Assembly: GCA_947489195.1 (NCBI GenBank)
Contig: CANLCT010000043.1
Location: 1-36,232 of the forward strand
Length of the DNA stretch: 36,232 bases
Direction of reading: 5' to 3'
Origin: an uncultured Aquimarina sp.
GTDB lineage: Bacteria; Bacteroidota; Bacteroidia; Flavobacteriales; Flavobacteriaceae
Shown here: positions 8,391-17,159 of the stretch, piece after piece
Layout of the letters: each line of letters begins with the position of its first letter
How positions within the stretch are numbered: position 1 is the first letter of the stretch
The notes under the pieces: generated by a model
Databases searched by the model: none
What the model saw: the letters and a program-made list of their open reading frames with translations, nothing else
What the model was told of the DNA's origin: nothing
Made by a program: the position numbers and the translations under genes

Positions 8391-9455
8391 TTAATTATTT
8401 TTTACGTGTACTTTTTTAATTACACCCTTTTTTAAAGGGTTTATTGTTAATTCGGCATGCATATTTCGATGCTTAAAAATACTAATAGCTTTAAATACCG
8501 CCTCTGCAAATGAACTATGATCTGCCTTGGCTTGACCTGCTATTTCAAAAGCTGTTCCATGATCTGGCGAGGTACGTACACGCGATAATCCTGCTGTAAA
8601 ATTTACCCCTTGCCCAAACGACAATGTTTTAAACGGTATTAAACCCTGATCATGATAAGTAGCTACTACAGCATCAAATTGTTTGTAATTATTTGATCCA
8701 AAAAAGCTATCTGCTGCATAAGGCCCAAAAACCAATTTACCTGCTTCTTTTATTTTTTCGAGCGTAGGTCGTAACACTTCATCATCTTCCTTGCCTATAA
8801 CCCCGTTATCACCTGTATGCGGATTAATCCCCAATACTGCAATCTTAGGCTTCGAAATACCAAAATCTTTAATTAATGAATTATGAACCGTGCTTATCTT
8901 TTGACTAATTGCCCCAGGAGTTAGTTGCTTTACCACATCGGTTAAAGCTACATGATCGGTAAGCAAACCCACTTTTAACTCATCGGTTATCATAAACATT
9001 AAACTATCGCCTTCTAACTCTTGATTTAAATAATCGGTATGCCCTGGAAATTTAAAATCTTTTGACTGTACTGCCGTTTTATGAATTGGCGCCGTAACTA
9101 ATACATCTACCGCTTCATTTTTCAAAGCTTCTGTTGCTGCTACTAATGATTTTATAGCATATTCTCCTATTTTAGAATCTTCTTTTCCAAAATTAATGGA
9201 TACAGACTCATTCCAAACATTAATAACATTCAATTTGCCATCAACAACATCATCAAGTGATTTTATTTGTTGTACATAAGTTTTTGTTTTGCTCGTTTTT
9301 TTATAAAAGCTTACAAGTTTTGAGTTTGCAAACACTATGGGTGTACAAAAATCAAACATGCGCGCATCGTCAAAAGTTTTCAAAATAACCTCGGGACCAA
9401 TCCCGTTTAGGTCACCAATAGAAATTCCGACACGTATTTTAAGTTCTTTCTTCAT
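8391..9455 (-). CDS. pdxA: 4-hydroxythreonine-4-phosphate dehydrogenase
   Basis: The protein has 354 residues, close to the family length. The N-terminus VGISIGDLNGIGPEVI is characteristic, and the metal and substrate segments are present: PGHTDYLNQ, INPHTGDNGVIGKEDDE, ATYHDQGLIPFK and RTSPDHGTAFEIAG. The enzyme oxidises 4-phosphohydroxy-L-threonine on the way to pyridoxal 5'-phosphate. No other vitamin B6 gene is adjacent. It is divergent from ribE, and the two promoters appear to lie back to back in the 76-base gap. Confidence 0.96.
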   Translation of the reverse strand: MKKELKIRVGISIGDLNGIGPEVILKTFDDARMFDFCTPIVFANSKLVSFYKKTSKTKTYVQQIKSLDDVVDGKLNVINVWNESVSINFGKEDSKIGEYAIKSLVAATEALKNEAVDVLVTAPIHKTAVQSKDFKFPGHTDYLNQELEGDSLMFMITDELKVGLLTDHVALTDVVKQLTPGAISQKISTVHNSLIKDFGISKPKIAVLGINPHTGDNGVIGKEDDEVLRPTLEKIKEAGKLVFGPYAADSFFGSNNYKQFDAVVATYHDQGLIPFKTLSFGQGVNFTAGLSRVRTSPDHGTAFEIAGQAKADHSSFAEAVFKAISIFKHRNMHAELTINPLKKGVIKKVHVKNN

Positions 9456-9483
9456 TATTCAAGTTTCTGTAAAAGCTAATCAC

Positions 9484-9513
9484 TAAATTTGTGTAGTCTT
9501 AAAGGCAAATTTA
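9484..9513. promoter_or_regulatory. Back-to-back -7 elements of ribE (+) and pdxA (-)
   Basis: TAAATTTG occurs on the plus strand at 9484-9491 and on the minus strand at 9513-9506, as an inverted pair 14 bases apart. Both match TAnnTTTG exactly. Predicted start sites would be adjacent, near 9498, pointing outwards. No convincing TTG boxes at N17-19 are seen, so this rests on the -7 motifs alone. Confidence 0.4.
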
Positions 9514-9531
9514 ACTAAATAAAACAATCTT

Positions 9532-10125
9532 ATGTTTACTGGAATTGTAGAAACTTTTGGCGAAGTTGTTTCACTAGAGCAAGAAAAAGATAATTTACAC
9601 CTACAAATACGCTCAAATTTTACTAGCGAATTAAAAATTGATCAAAGCGTAGCGCATAATGGTGTCTGTTTAACTGTTGTTGAAATAAAAAATGACTTAT
9701 ACACGGTTACTGCAATTAAAGAAACCTTAGACAAAACAAATCTAAACACACTTGCTATAGGCGATTCCATTAATTTAGAACGCGGCATGAAGTTAGGAGA
9801 CCGACTTGACGGACACCTAGTTCAAGGCCATGTGGATCAAACCGCTACCTGTATTGCTATTGAGGAAACCGAAGGCAGTTGGCAATTTACTTTTAGCTAT
9901 GATCCTAATTTAAATAATATTACTATCGAAAAAGGATCTATTACCGTAAATGGAACCAGCTTAACTGTAGTAAATTCAAAACGTAATGAATTTAGCGTTT
10001 GCATTATTCCTTATACCTACGCGCATACTAATTTTAAAAATTTTAAAGTAGGTACTGTAGTTAATTTGGAATTTGATGTGATAGGAAAATATGTAAGCCG
10101 TTTGACGGAATTTGGGTTGAAATAA
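9532..10125 (+). CDS. ribE: Riboflavin synthase, alpha subunit
   Basis: The protein has 197 residues and starts with the hallmark MFTGIVE. It contains two lumazine-binding barrels, roughly 1-90 and 95-190; the second opens after GMKLGDRLDGHLVQGHVD. It dismutates two molecules of 6,7-dimethyl-8-ribityllumazine to riboflavin. It stands alone between pdxA and a convergent membrane gene, followed by two hairpins. Some annotations use ribC for this gene; the function is the same. Confidence 0.96.
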   Translation: MFTGIVETFGEVVSLEQEKDNLHLQIRSNFTSELKIDQSVAHNGVCLTVVEIKNDLYTVTAIKETLDKTNLNTLAIGDSINLERGMKLGDRLDGHLVQGHVDQTATCIAIEETEGSWQFTFSYDPNLNNITIEKGSITVNGTSLTVVNSKRNEFSVCIIPYTYAHTNFKNFKVGTVVNLEFDVIGKYVSRLTEFGLK

Positions 10126-10129
10126 AAAA

Positions 10130-10198
10130 TGACCGCTTTACAGCGGTCACTTTCATCATCAAAAAAAGGAGCGACAATAAAATGAAGCTCCTTCTTTT
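10130..10198. terminator. Tandem bidirectional terminators
   Basis: Hairpin 1 is TGACCGCT (10130-10137), loop TTAC, AGCGGTCA; on the minus strand it is followed by TTTTTTATT. Hairpin 2 is AAGGAGC (10166-10172), a 14-base loop, GCTCCTT (10187-10193), with T-rich flanks on both strands. Together they separate convergent ribE and the YiaA/B-like gene. Confidence 0.85.
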
Positions 10199-10203
10199 GG
10201 TTA

Positions 10204-10683
10204 TTATTTTTCTTCAAGTTTATCTATAAACTTTTTATCACGAGTATTTTTTTGTACGGCTATAGCCGAAAACAAACTTAAAATAAAAGACATACTATAA
10301 AATCCTTTTTCACTTAATTCCAAATCCGCATTCCACAAACCAATAACCAATAATATAATTGAAGCCAAGGCAGCAAACCAACTAATTCCGTAATACATTT
10401 CGGTTACCGCCAAACCTTCAATTTTGTCTCGCACATTTTTTTGCACCGAAACTGCTGAGAACAATCCAAACAATAGAATCGTAAAATAATATCCTTTTTC
10501 ATTCAGTTCCATTTCGGCATTAAACAAACCAATACAAAAGGCCACCATTCCTGCCAAAAGCGCAATCCACGAAGCCCCAATAAAAGCAGGTGTTGGTTTT
10601 TGATCAAATACTACCGCTTTTTTAACTTCTGAATTTTCAACTGTTTTTTCCTCTTTTAAGTCATTACTAAATTGATACTTCAT
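10204..10683 (-). CDS. YiaA/YiaB-type inner membrane protein with duplicated two-helix domain
   Basis: The protein has 159 residues. After about 33 hydrophilic residues come two copies of the same module. Copy one runs about 34-85 (ASWIALLAGMVAFCIGLFNA ... GLFSAVSVQKNVRDK). Copy two runs about 98-150 (SWFAALASIILLVIGLWNA ... LFSAIAVQKNTRDK). Each copy has two hydrophobic helices joined by ELNEKGYY/ELSEKGFY, giving four membrane segments. This matches the YiaA/B two-helix family, which is found from proteobacteria to Bacteroidota and has no known biochemical role. It is followed by strong terminators. Confidence 0.85.
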   Translation of the reverse strand: MKYQFSNDLKEEKTVENSEVKKAVVFDQKPTPAFIGASWIALLAGMVAFCIGLFNAEMELNEKGYYFTILLFGLFSAVSVQKNVRDKIEGLAVTEMYYGISWFAALASIILLVIGLWNADLELSEKGFYSMSFILSLFSAIAVQKNTRDKKFIDKLEEK

Positions 10684-10895
10684 AATTTCTATTTTTTTTG
10701 ATGATTTATCCCTATTAAGGGCTTACTCTGTTATCAAAACTTTTATTATTTACTTCGTTTCGACAGGACAAATTTGCAACGTTTACACAAAAATTAAAAA
10801 GCTATTTTATTAAAAAACTTATGATATATTTATACTTATAAATATACTTTTACATTATAAAATATGATTTTATATATATTTAAACTTACGATTAA

Positions 10896-12395
10896 ATGAG
10901 CACAATTACTTCCATAATACAACATTTAACCCCTGAAGAACGCAGTAATTTTATACTTCAGCTTAAAAAAAAGAACAAAAGAAACGACACCAAAAACATT
11001 CAGTTATTCAAACTTCTTGAAAAAGGGAATACTACAAATAAAGAGCTATCTATGCTTCTTTACGGAAAAAAAACTTGCGGTGCTTTTCATGCGCTTTGTA
11101 AACGCCTACATGATAGTTTAATTGATTTTGTTGCCACACAAAGTTTTTCCAACGAAAGCTCCGAAGAATTAGAAGTCCTTAAGCTACTCATGACAAGTCG
11201 GGTGTTTTTTGAGCAAAAACAACACAAAATAGGTTTTAAAACACTCCGAAAAGCAGCGTTACAAGCCCAAAAACTCAGTTTATTTGCCATACTTGACGAA
11301 ATTTATTACACCCAAATTCAATATGCTCATGAAGATCCTAGCTTGGATTTACAACAATGCATTGATCAATTAAATGAAAATAAAATTGCATTACAACAAG
11401 AAGGGAATCTGAACCTTTTTTATGCCATTGTTCAAAATCAATTAAATAACAACTCGAAATCCACCGAAGAAATTATTACCGAAAATTTATTAAAGTTCAA
11501 CATTTCGGCAACTCAAAATCTTAGCTATAAATCTTTATTTAAAATTTTAGAGATTACCACCAAATCAGCCAATATCAACCGTGACTATAATAGCATCCTT
11601 GGCTTTATTGAAAAAAATTACCAAGCTCTTCATCAAAACGAAAGACAAGCATCCAAACAACTATTTTACCACATACAGGTGCTTTACTATATGGCAAATT
11701 CTAATTTTAGAAGTCGAAATTTTAATAATTGCCAACACTATTTAGAATTAATGGCTACCCAAATGCAAGAGCAAAACAATAAATATTACTCCCGCTTTTT
11801 ACCACAATACACCTTACTTAAAACCTTGTGGCTTAATTATACCAGCCAACCCCAAAAAGCTATTGATACACTTACTCATTTTAAGTTTAAAAAACACACT
11901 GATCAAATTTCCTATATACTCGATTTGAAATTGTGCCTTATTGTATGTCATTTTCAACAATCGCAATTTAAAACTGCCTCTGGCTTAATTAATCAATTAC
12001 ACCATAGCGACACATGGTACATACAAAAAGCTAGCATGATTTGGGTGATTAAAAAAAATATCATTGAACTACTACTCCATATTGAACTGGATAATTTTGA
12101 CTTGGTACATTCCAGACTTAAAAGCTTCCAAAAAAAACACTCCAAATATCTTAAAGAAAAGAATGAAACCTTAGTGCTCAACTTTGTAAAATGTATTGGT
12201 CAATTTTATTTTAATGACAAGAATACAACCGCACCAAAAATGATTAACGAAGTTCAAAAAATTAGCAATGCCCTAAACCCAAAAACCGAAGATCTATTTA
12301 ATCTTAGCTTTTTTGCTTGGTTAAAAGCTAAAATTGACAAAACTGATTTATACGAAACCACATTAAACTTGATTAATAATCCCGAATTGAATTAA
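10896..12395 (+). CDS. Unrecognised 499-aa alpha-helical (solenoid-like) protein
   Basis: I do not recognise a named family. The N-terminal ~75 residues are highly basic (QLKKKNKRND) and look like a small helical domain (FKLLEKGNTTNKELSMLLY). The rest is almost entirely amphipathic helices of 30-40 residue periodicity, resembling TPR or SEL-like repeats (for example YHIQVLYYMANSNFRSRNF and LKLCLIVCHFQQSQFKTASG). There is no signal peptide, membrane helix or enzyme motif, so it is probably cytosolic and a scaffold or binding protein. It is a single gene with an AT-rich upstream region and no clear -7 box. Codon use matches its neighbours. Confidence 0.75.
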   Translation: MSTITSIIQHLTPEERSNFILQLKKKNKRNDTKNIQLFKLLEKGNTTNKELSMLLYGKKTCGAFHALCKRLHDSLIDFVATQSFSNESSEELEVLKLLMTSRVFFEQKQHKIGFKTLRKAALQAQKLSLFAILDEIYYTQIQYAHEDPSLDLQQCIDQLNENKIALQQEGNLNLFYAIVQNQLNNNSKSTEEIITENLLKFNISATQNLSYKSLFKILEITTKSANINRDYNSILGFIEKNYQALHQNERQASKQLFYHIQVLYYMANSNFRSRNFNNCQHYLELMATQMQEQNNKYYSRFLPQYTLLKTLWLNYTSQPQKAIDTLTHFKFKKHTDQISYILDLKLCLIVCHFQQSQFKTASGLINQLHHSDTWYIQKASMIWVIKKNIIELLLHIELDNFDLVHSRLKSFQKKHSKYLKEKNETLVLNFVKCIGQFYFNDKNTTAPKMINEVQKISNALNPKTEDLFNLSFFAWLKAKIDKTDLYETTLNLINNPELN

Positions 12396-12504
12396 TTCTC
12401 TTTTATTCAGTCATGACCGCAACATCTTAATCAAGATCAGTTCAACTTTAAAAAAAGAGGCTAATTTGACACAATTTCCTATCAAAAAAAACTTTGAAAT
12501 CACG

Positions 12505-12984
12505 TTAGTTCCTTTCTAATTTTTCTAGTTCTAAATTAAAATCATACTGCAAATCTTCATGCAGCGTACTTATCGCTTTTTTAGCCATAGCCAATTGCCT
12601 ATCATACATATTTATCATTTGCTGGCTTTGCTTAAATGCGGGTTTTAACTCATGCAGTTTAGTACAAAAATAAAGCAACACACTTGCTTCAGTTTCTTTC
12701 TTTTTAGAATACCTCACATACTTTTTAATGTTTCGTAAAATTTTACGTGTTCCTTTTTTAACAAAATACAAGCTGCTATAATTTATGTTTGAAAACTCAA
12801 GGTCAATTTCTTCTTTAATTCGTTGCACATATTCATCTTCATTATATGAGTCAAAAAGGGCATAGCTCAACAATTCTTTATTTTCTTTTTTAAATTTTGC
12901 TAATTGCAAACAAAGATCAATCAACTCATGTTGCGTACATTGATGCAATTCTTTTTTTAATATAGCTACGGTAGCTGACTTCAT
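12505..12984 (-). CDS. Unrecognised 159-aa helical basic protein
   Basis: The sequence is helical and lysine-rich, beginning MKSATVAILKKELHQCTQHE, with a KGTRKILRNIKKYVRYSKKK basic segment in the middle and a glutamate-rich end. From memory, proteins of this type (LKKELHQC...LIDLCLQLAKFKKENKELL) are conserved hypothetical proteins in Bacteroidota; I cannot name a family. There are no membrane segments and no catalytic motif. It is convergent with the 499-aa gene, about 109 bases away, with no obvious terminator between them. Confidence 0.7.
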   Translation of the reverse strand: MKSATVAILKKELHQCTQHELIDLCLQLAKFKKENKELLSYALFDSYNEDEYVQRIKEEIDLEFSNINYSSLYFVKKGTRKILRNIKKYVRYSKKKETEASVLLYFCTKLHELKPAFKQSQQMINMYDRQLAMAKKAISTLHEDLQYDFNLELEKLERN

Positions 12985-13102
12985 TCTGACAATATATTAA
13001 TTTTTATAAAAAAATTATTCTCTCAGTGAATACATACTTCATCAATATTTTAAATCTTTTCAACAGGATACAACGTTTTATTTTATAAGATAAATTGATA
13101 TT

Positions 13103-13388
13103 TTACCTATCGCTCACGAAAAAGATGCTTCCTGCTTTTTTAATATGTCTTACTCCATTTTTAGCATCCTTAAGTTTCTTTTTTATAAGTCGAATCTCAT
13201 TTTCATAGGCTAAGCTAGCTTCATCTTTAAAAGCTCCTGTTTCTGTTTTGAACTCTTTTTTCCAACGATAAACTAACTGCTGCCTCCTTCAAATCATACT
13301 CCGCACATATAGATTTCATCGTATGACCCGAGTGTAACAAATTAACAATCGTGGTTTTAAATTCTGTATCAAATTGATGTCTGTTCAT
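13103..13388 (-). pseudogene. Frameshifted IS3-family orfA (transposase HTH subunit) remnant
   Basis: Frame one from ATG 13388 reads MNRHQFDTEFKTTIVNLLHS...AEYDLKE, the helix-turn-helix half of an IS3-type OrfA, then runs out of frame. The shifted frame continues LVYRWKKEFKTETGAF and ends with ENEIRLIKKKLKDAKNGVRH followed by IKKAGSIFFVSDR and a stop at 13103-13105, a classic OrfA C-terminus. The span of 286 bases is one more than a multiple of three, consistent with a one-base insertion near 13283. There is no orfB (integrase) downstream and I see no terminal inverted repeats, so this is a decayed solo fragment. It marks a former insertion site beside the beta-helix gene. Confidence 0.82.
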
Positions 13389-13719
13389 AATACATAATTT
13401 ATTAAAAATTCACTTAATAACTATATCAACAAAACTAGACATTCCAATTTCTAAAATCTTCTATAAATAACGAAAAGGGAAGCGTAAATTCAAATTATAG
13501 CTACAGTAACAATAAGTTAGAAACCTCAATTAAATTAAACTTAGAAAAAACAACATTCGAAGCTTCTGATTGAAAAAAATATTAGATCTAAGAGAAAAGT
13601 ATGTATAACTTTTAAAATTCTAAATTTTACTTCAAAATATAGAAAACTTAGGCTAACTCATAATTTATTAAACAACAAAGTTTCAAAAGCATTAACTCCA
13701 CAATTGTTACTAATTTCAA
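13389..13719. other. AT-rich gap with no gene seen
   Basis: About 330 bases between the IS remnant and the beta-helix gene. I see no open frame with family features, no strong hairpin and no clear promoter. It may be decayed insertion-sequence or prophage DNA. Confidence 0.4.
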
Positions 13720-15519
13720 TTAAATCTCTCTCCATTTTCTATTAATATATTTAAATCTGTAATAAACTTCATTAATAAGTTTTAATTCATCCTCTCTATT
13801 TTTAAATATAAAATTTCTTCCTTTGATGATTGTATTTAAATTAGTACTGTAAAAGCAAATCATTTTCCCTTCAATTTTATTTTTAAAATCCAGAATAACT
13901 GTTTCTTCATCATTTGAAAAACGCCAATTTTCTCTATTCCCTGTATTAGGTGTTTTCTCTCCATCAGGAAAATCAAAAAAACCTACTTGTATATCAGTAT
14001 CAAAAATATTGTTAGTAAAACCCGTAAATTGAGCTAACCTTACATCTTTATTTCTATTATTTTTTGATATATTTCCAATGAAAAAAACATCATCATTATT
14101 GTTTCTATTACCTGTTAAATGTGCTAGTCCATATCTACCATTATTTTCGCAAACATTAGCAGAAATTATGACATTTTTTAAAACTGCATCACCTGTAATA
14201 GCATTTAATGCAATACCATCATTTTTGTTTGAAGAACAAATATTTCCAGTTATTGATATATTATTTACATCTGGTAAAGAATTACCATTTACAGAAACTA
14301 TAGAAATTCCAAACTTTTGTATACCTAAAGAATTATTATAACAATTGTTTGACGAAATAATTATATCTGATCCTCCTTCTACTCTTATACCAGCAGATGT
14401 ATCATTTAAGATCCCATTATCATAACAAATATTACCTGTTATATTCCAAAAAGATTGTTTAAAAACAACAATACCATAAAATCTATTCTCATAACAGATA
14501 TTGCCTCTAATTATAATATTATTAGAAACATTCTCTTTAGAATCATCTTGAATCCCATGAAATATATTTTTATGTAAAATATTATTTTCAATAACAACTT
14601 TCTCTGTTGCACTTCTTAATTTTGTGCCAGTAGGAATAATTCCAGAGCCTTTACAATTATATACTTCATTTGAACTACAAACCCCACCTACTACTCCAAA
14701 AACTATTCCAGTAGCATCACAATTTTTAACAATATTACCACTAACAACACTATTAAACTCTTCTAATCCTTTATTTGAATTACCAATCCAAATCCCCCTA
14801 CCCGCATTAGTAGTATTGTAAACAACATTATCTAAAACTCTTGTATTCTTATTCTTTTGAATCTTTAAAATATCAGATGACGAATTATAAAACTCACCCT
14901 TCTCAATTGTTATATTTTCACAATCTTCAACTCCTATTGCAGAAGCTTCAAAACCTCCACAATCAATGTTCAACCTTATAAAATTAATGTTTTTTGAATT
15001 TCTTAATCTTATAGATGTTTTTCCCAAAGCTGTCATTTCCAAAGCTGGTTGAGAATTTATTTTAATTTTTGAACTGTTAGAAATAATTTCAAAATTATTT
15101 AACTTATTTAAATCTATGCTTCTAATGTTAATATTAAGGTTATTTAACCTTAATAGGTGGATTCTATTTCTTTTACTAAAATCAATTATTTTTTGAAATA
15201 ATTTAGTCTGATCCAAATCTGAATTACTCAGACCTAAAATATTCGCATCTAACTCTGTAATTAACCAACTCCCTAATAATTCACCATTGCCATTTCCTAT
15301 ATTCAAAAAGTTATTTTTCGAATCAATTATAGTATTATTACCAACAATATTAAATTCTTCCAAATTAACTATAGAATCACCTAATTTAGATAATTTTACA
15401 TTTTTAGGTAAAATCTTACTAGAGTCCAAATTAAAAGAATTAATGATACAATATTCTCCTTCGATATTTTGATTTATAAGCTTATCTAAATCTGAATTAT
15501 TTGAAACTATATTATTCAT
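13720..15519 (-). CDS. Right-handed parallel beta-helix protein, tailspike/pectate-lyase-like
   Basis: The protein has 599 residues. An N-terminal part (1-160) is followed by a long run of beta-helix coils from about 165 to 500. The ladder is regular: RGNICYEN (338-345), TGNICYDN (361-368), SSNNCYNN (389-396), TGNICSSN (424-431) and SANVCENN (453-460), with Asn/Cys/Ile stacking positions. The last ~80 residues form a separate domain ending NRKWREI, like the C-termini of phage tailspike or fibre proteins. There is no signal peptide and no type IX secretion tail, which is unusual for a flavobacterial polysaccharide enzyme. The gene looks even more AT-rich than its surroundings and lies beside an IS remnant, suggesting transfer. 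A glycan-cleaving role is inferred; no catalytic residues can be assigned. Confidence 0.8.
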   Translation of the reverse strand: MNNIVSNNSDLDKLINQNIEGEYCIINSFNLDSSKILPKNVKLSKLGDSIVNLEEFNIVGNNTIIDSKNNFLNIGNGNGELLGSWLITELDANILGLSNSDLDQTKLFQKIIDFSKRNRIHLLRLNNLNINIRSIDLNKLNNFEIISNSSKIKINSQPALEMTALGKTSIRLRNSKNINFIRLNIDCGGFEASAIGVEDCENITIEKGEFYNSSSDILKIQKNKNTRVLDNVVYNTTNAGRGIWIGNSNKGLEEFNSVVSGNIVKNCDATGIVFGVVGGVCSSNEVYNCKGSGIIPTGTKLRSATEKVVIENNILHKNIFHGIQDDSKENVSNNIIIRGNICYENRFYGIVVFKQSFWNITGNICYDNGILNDTSAGIRVEGGSDIIISSNNCYNNSLGIQKFGISIVSVNGNSLPDVNNISITGNICSSNKNDGIALNAITGDAVLKNVIISANVCENNGRYGLAHLTGNRNNNDDVFFIGNISKNNRNKDVRLAQFTGFTNNIFDTDIQVGFFDFPDGEKTPNTGNRENWRFSNDEETVILDFKNKIEGKMICFYSTNLNTIIKGRNFIFKNREDELKLINEVYYRFKYINRKWREI

Positions 15520-15709
15520 TAAAAATTATTTTGATGTATTAATTTACACTATTACTAAACCATCAAAATAAAAAAAATCTGGATTATTATATATATATAG
15601 TGTGATTTTCAAGTAGGCTCTCCAAAAAACAGAGGTATCTATTACTTCTTGTCTCAATTATTCAAAGCTAGGTAAAATATACTTGTATTTTATACAGCTA
15701 AAAACCTAC

Positions 15710-16621
15710 CTACTTTAGCCCATTGTTTAAATGAAGTATAAAAATCCCCGTAAAGCCAAAAACAAAATTGCCATCGTTAAAATTGAAATTATTGGGAGTT
15801 TGGGTAATAAAAGCATCTTCGACAGCATTTCGAATATTGGTTAATTGAAATTGTAGCATTACATCACTTAATTCCCAATTAACTCCTAATGAAAAAGCAT
15901 CGTATGTTTTTCTAGATTTTAATGGATTTGCTTGGTAATAATATTCGGAAACCACTGATACATGACCTCCTAATTTATACCTACCTCCTATTCCTAAAGC
16001 AAAATGATTTTGCACATCTTCACTAAATCTAGATGAAGCTCTATGAATAAATGTTGGCGCAATTTGAAATGAAAATTGTTTTGAAAATTTATGCGCAACC
16101 AATACTTGACTTGTAAAAGCCAATCGATCGATAAATTGATTTGTCAAGTGTACATCATTTGCTGTACCACTTTTACTGTTATAACTCACATTCTGGAAAA
16201 CTGAAATGGTTATTGGCATTCCACTTTTTACTTGGCGGACTAGTTTATATTTTAAAAAGGAATCAAAAATACCATCTAAAGTGGTGCCACCTAGACCATA
16301 GGTTAATCGGTCCGAAATACCATATTCCAATCCAATTCGCGTACTCATTTTATCGGCAATAAAACTTTGACTTCTAGTTTGAGCATTAAAATTGGGCAGC
16401 TTCCAAAACCTACTCATGCTTTGTATTTCTAACACTCCTTTTTTACGTGTTTCCACCGAATGTCCAATGGAAATACGACTGGCTTTAAATGTTGCCGACT
16501 CATATTGCGGTGTTTCCGGATATTTTTTTTCTAAGGCATCCAACAAGCTTTGCGCTTCCACAGAAGTAATACTTCCTACTAGAGCGAAAAAAAATGAGAG
16601 TATGTGTATGTTATTTTTCAT
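15710..16621 (-). CDS. Secreted beta-barrel-like outer membrane protein (DUF5777-type)
   Basis: I chose ATG 16621 because MKNNIHILSFFFALVGSITS is a good signal peptide with a likely cut after VEAQ; an upstream ATG at 16636 adds five residues and deepens the overlap. The mature part (about 280 residues) is rich in alternating strands with aromatic residues (GGRYKLGGHVSVVSEYYYQA, FSLGVNWELSDVMLQFQLTN) and looks like an outer membrane barrel, matching my memory of the DUF5777 family. It overlaps the stop of the YceI gene by 11 bases and is last in a three-gene operon. The function is not known. Confidence 0.75.
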   Translation of the reverse strand: MKNNIHILSFFFALVGSITSVEAQSLLDALEKKYPETPQYESATFKASRISIGHSVETRKKGVLEIQSMSRFWKLPNFNAQTRSQSFIADKMSTRIGLEYGISDRLTYGLGGTTLDGIFDSFLKYKLVRQVKSGMPITISVFQNVSYNSKSGTANDVHLTNQFIDRLAFTSQVLVAHKFSKQFSFQIAPTFIHRASSRFSEDVQNHFALGIGGRYKLGGHVSVVSEYYYQANPLKSRKTYDAFSLGVNWELSDVMLQFQLTNIRNAVEDAFITQTPNNFNFNDGNFVFGFTGIFILHLNNGLK

Positions 16622-17159
16622 CTGAAGGATATTCAAATCTAAATTTTGCAGCTATAGTTTTGGCTATATTGGGCACTAATAATGGAGGAATATTGATCTC
16701 AAAGTCTTTCACAACCAGATCAAAGGTGCCGGTGAAGACATACGTATTGTTCTCCATTGTAATATTCGTTTTTACTTCCACTTCCTTAGCTATACCCCGC
16801 ATGGTTAATATTCCTTTTATAAGTTTGATTTGTGGAGTAGTAACAGTAGGATCAAAATCTAAAATTTCACCCTCAAAAACAGCTTTAGGATACAAGTCCG
16901 ATTCTATATAACTTTCATTAAAATGTTCCTGCATTAAGGCCTTTTTAAACACAAAAGCATTCATCAACATACTTATGGCAATTTCATTTTTTGACAAATC
17001 AATAACACTCAACACTTGATTATTTTTTGCCTCTATATTTTCTACAGAAGTGTACGAAAAAAAAGAAACCTGCCCTTGATTAGTGGTCAACTGAGTTGAG
17101 GCTATTTTTGAATTGGAAAAATTAACCAAAAGAAAAAGCAAGGCAATAATTTTATTCAT
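16611..17159 (-). CDS. YceI-family secreted protein
   Basis: The protein has 182 residues with an N-terminal signal peptide (about 1-22). The YceI lipocalin-like barrel follows, with the motifs QGQVSFFSYTSVENIEAKNN, FKKALMQEHFNESYIESDLY and GILTMRGIAKEVEVKT. Related YceI proteins bind isoprenoid chains in the periplasm; a similar ligand here is inferred. Its ATG overlaps the stop of the OB-fold gene by four bases and its end overlaps the beta-barrel gene, so the three are translationally coupled. Similar triads, as I recall, occur in other flavobacteria near haem or cytochrome genes, but none lies here. Confidence 0.87.
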   Translation of the reverse strand: MNKIIALLFLLVNFSNSKIASTQLTTNQGQVSFFSYTSVENIEAKNNQVLSVIDLSKNEIAISMLMNAFVFKKALMQEHFNESYIESDLYPKAVFEGEILDFDPTVTTPQIKLIKGILTMRGIAKEVEVKTNITMENNTYVFTGTFDLVVKDFEINIPPLLVPNIAKTIAAKFRFEYPSDEK

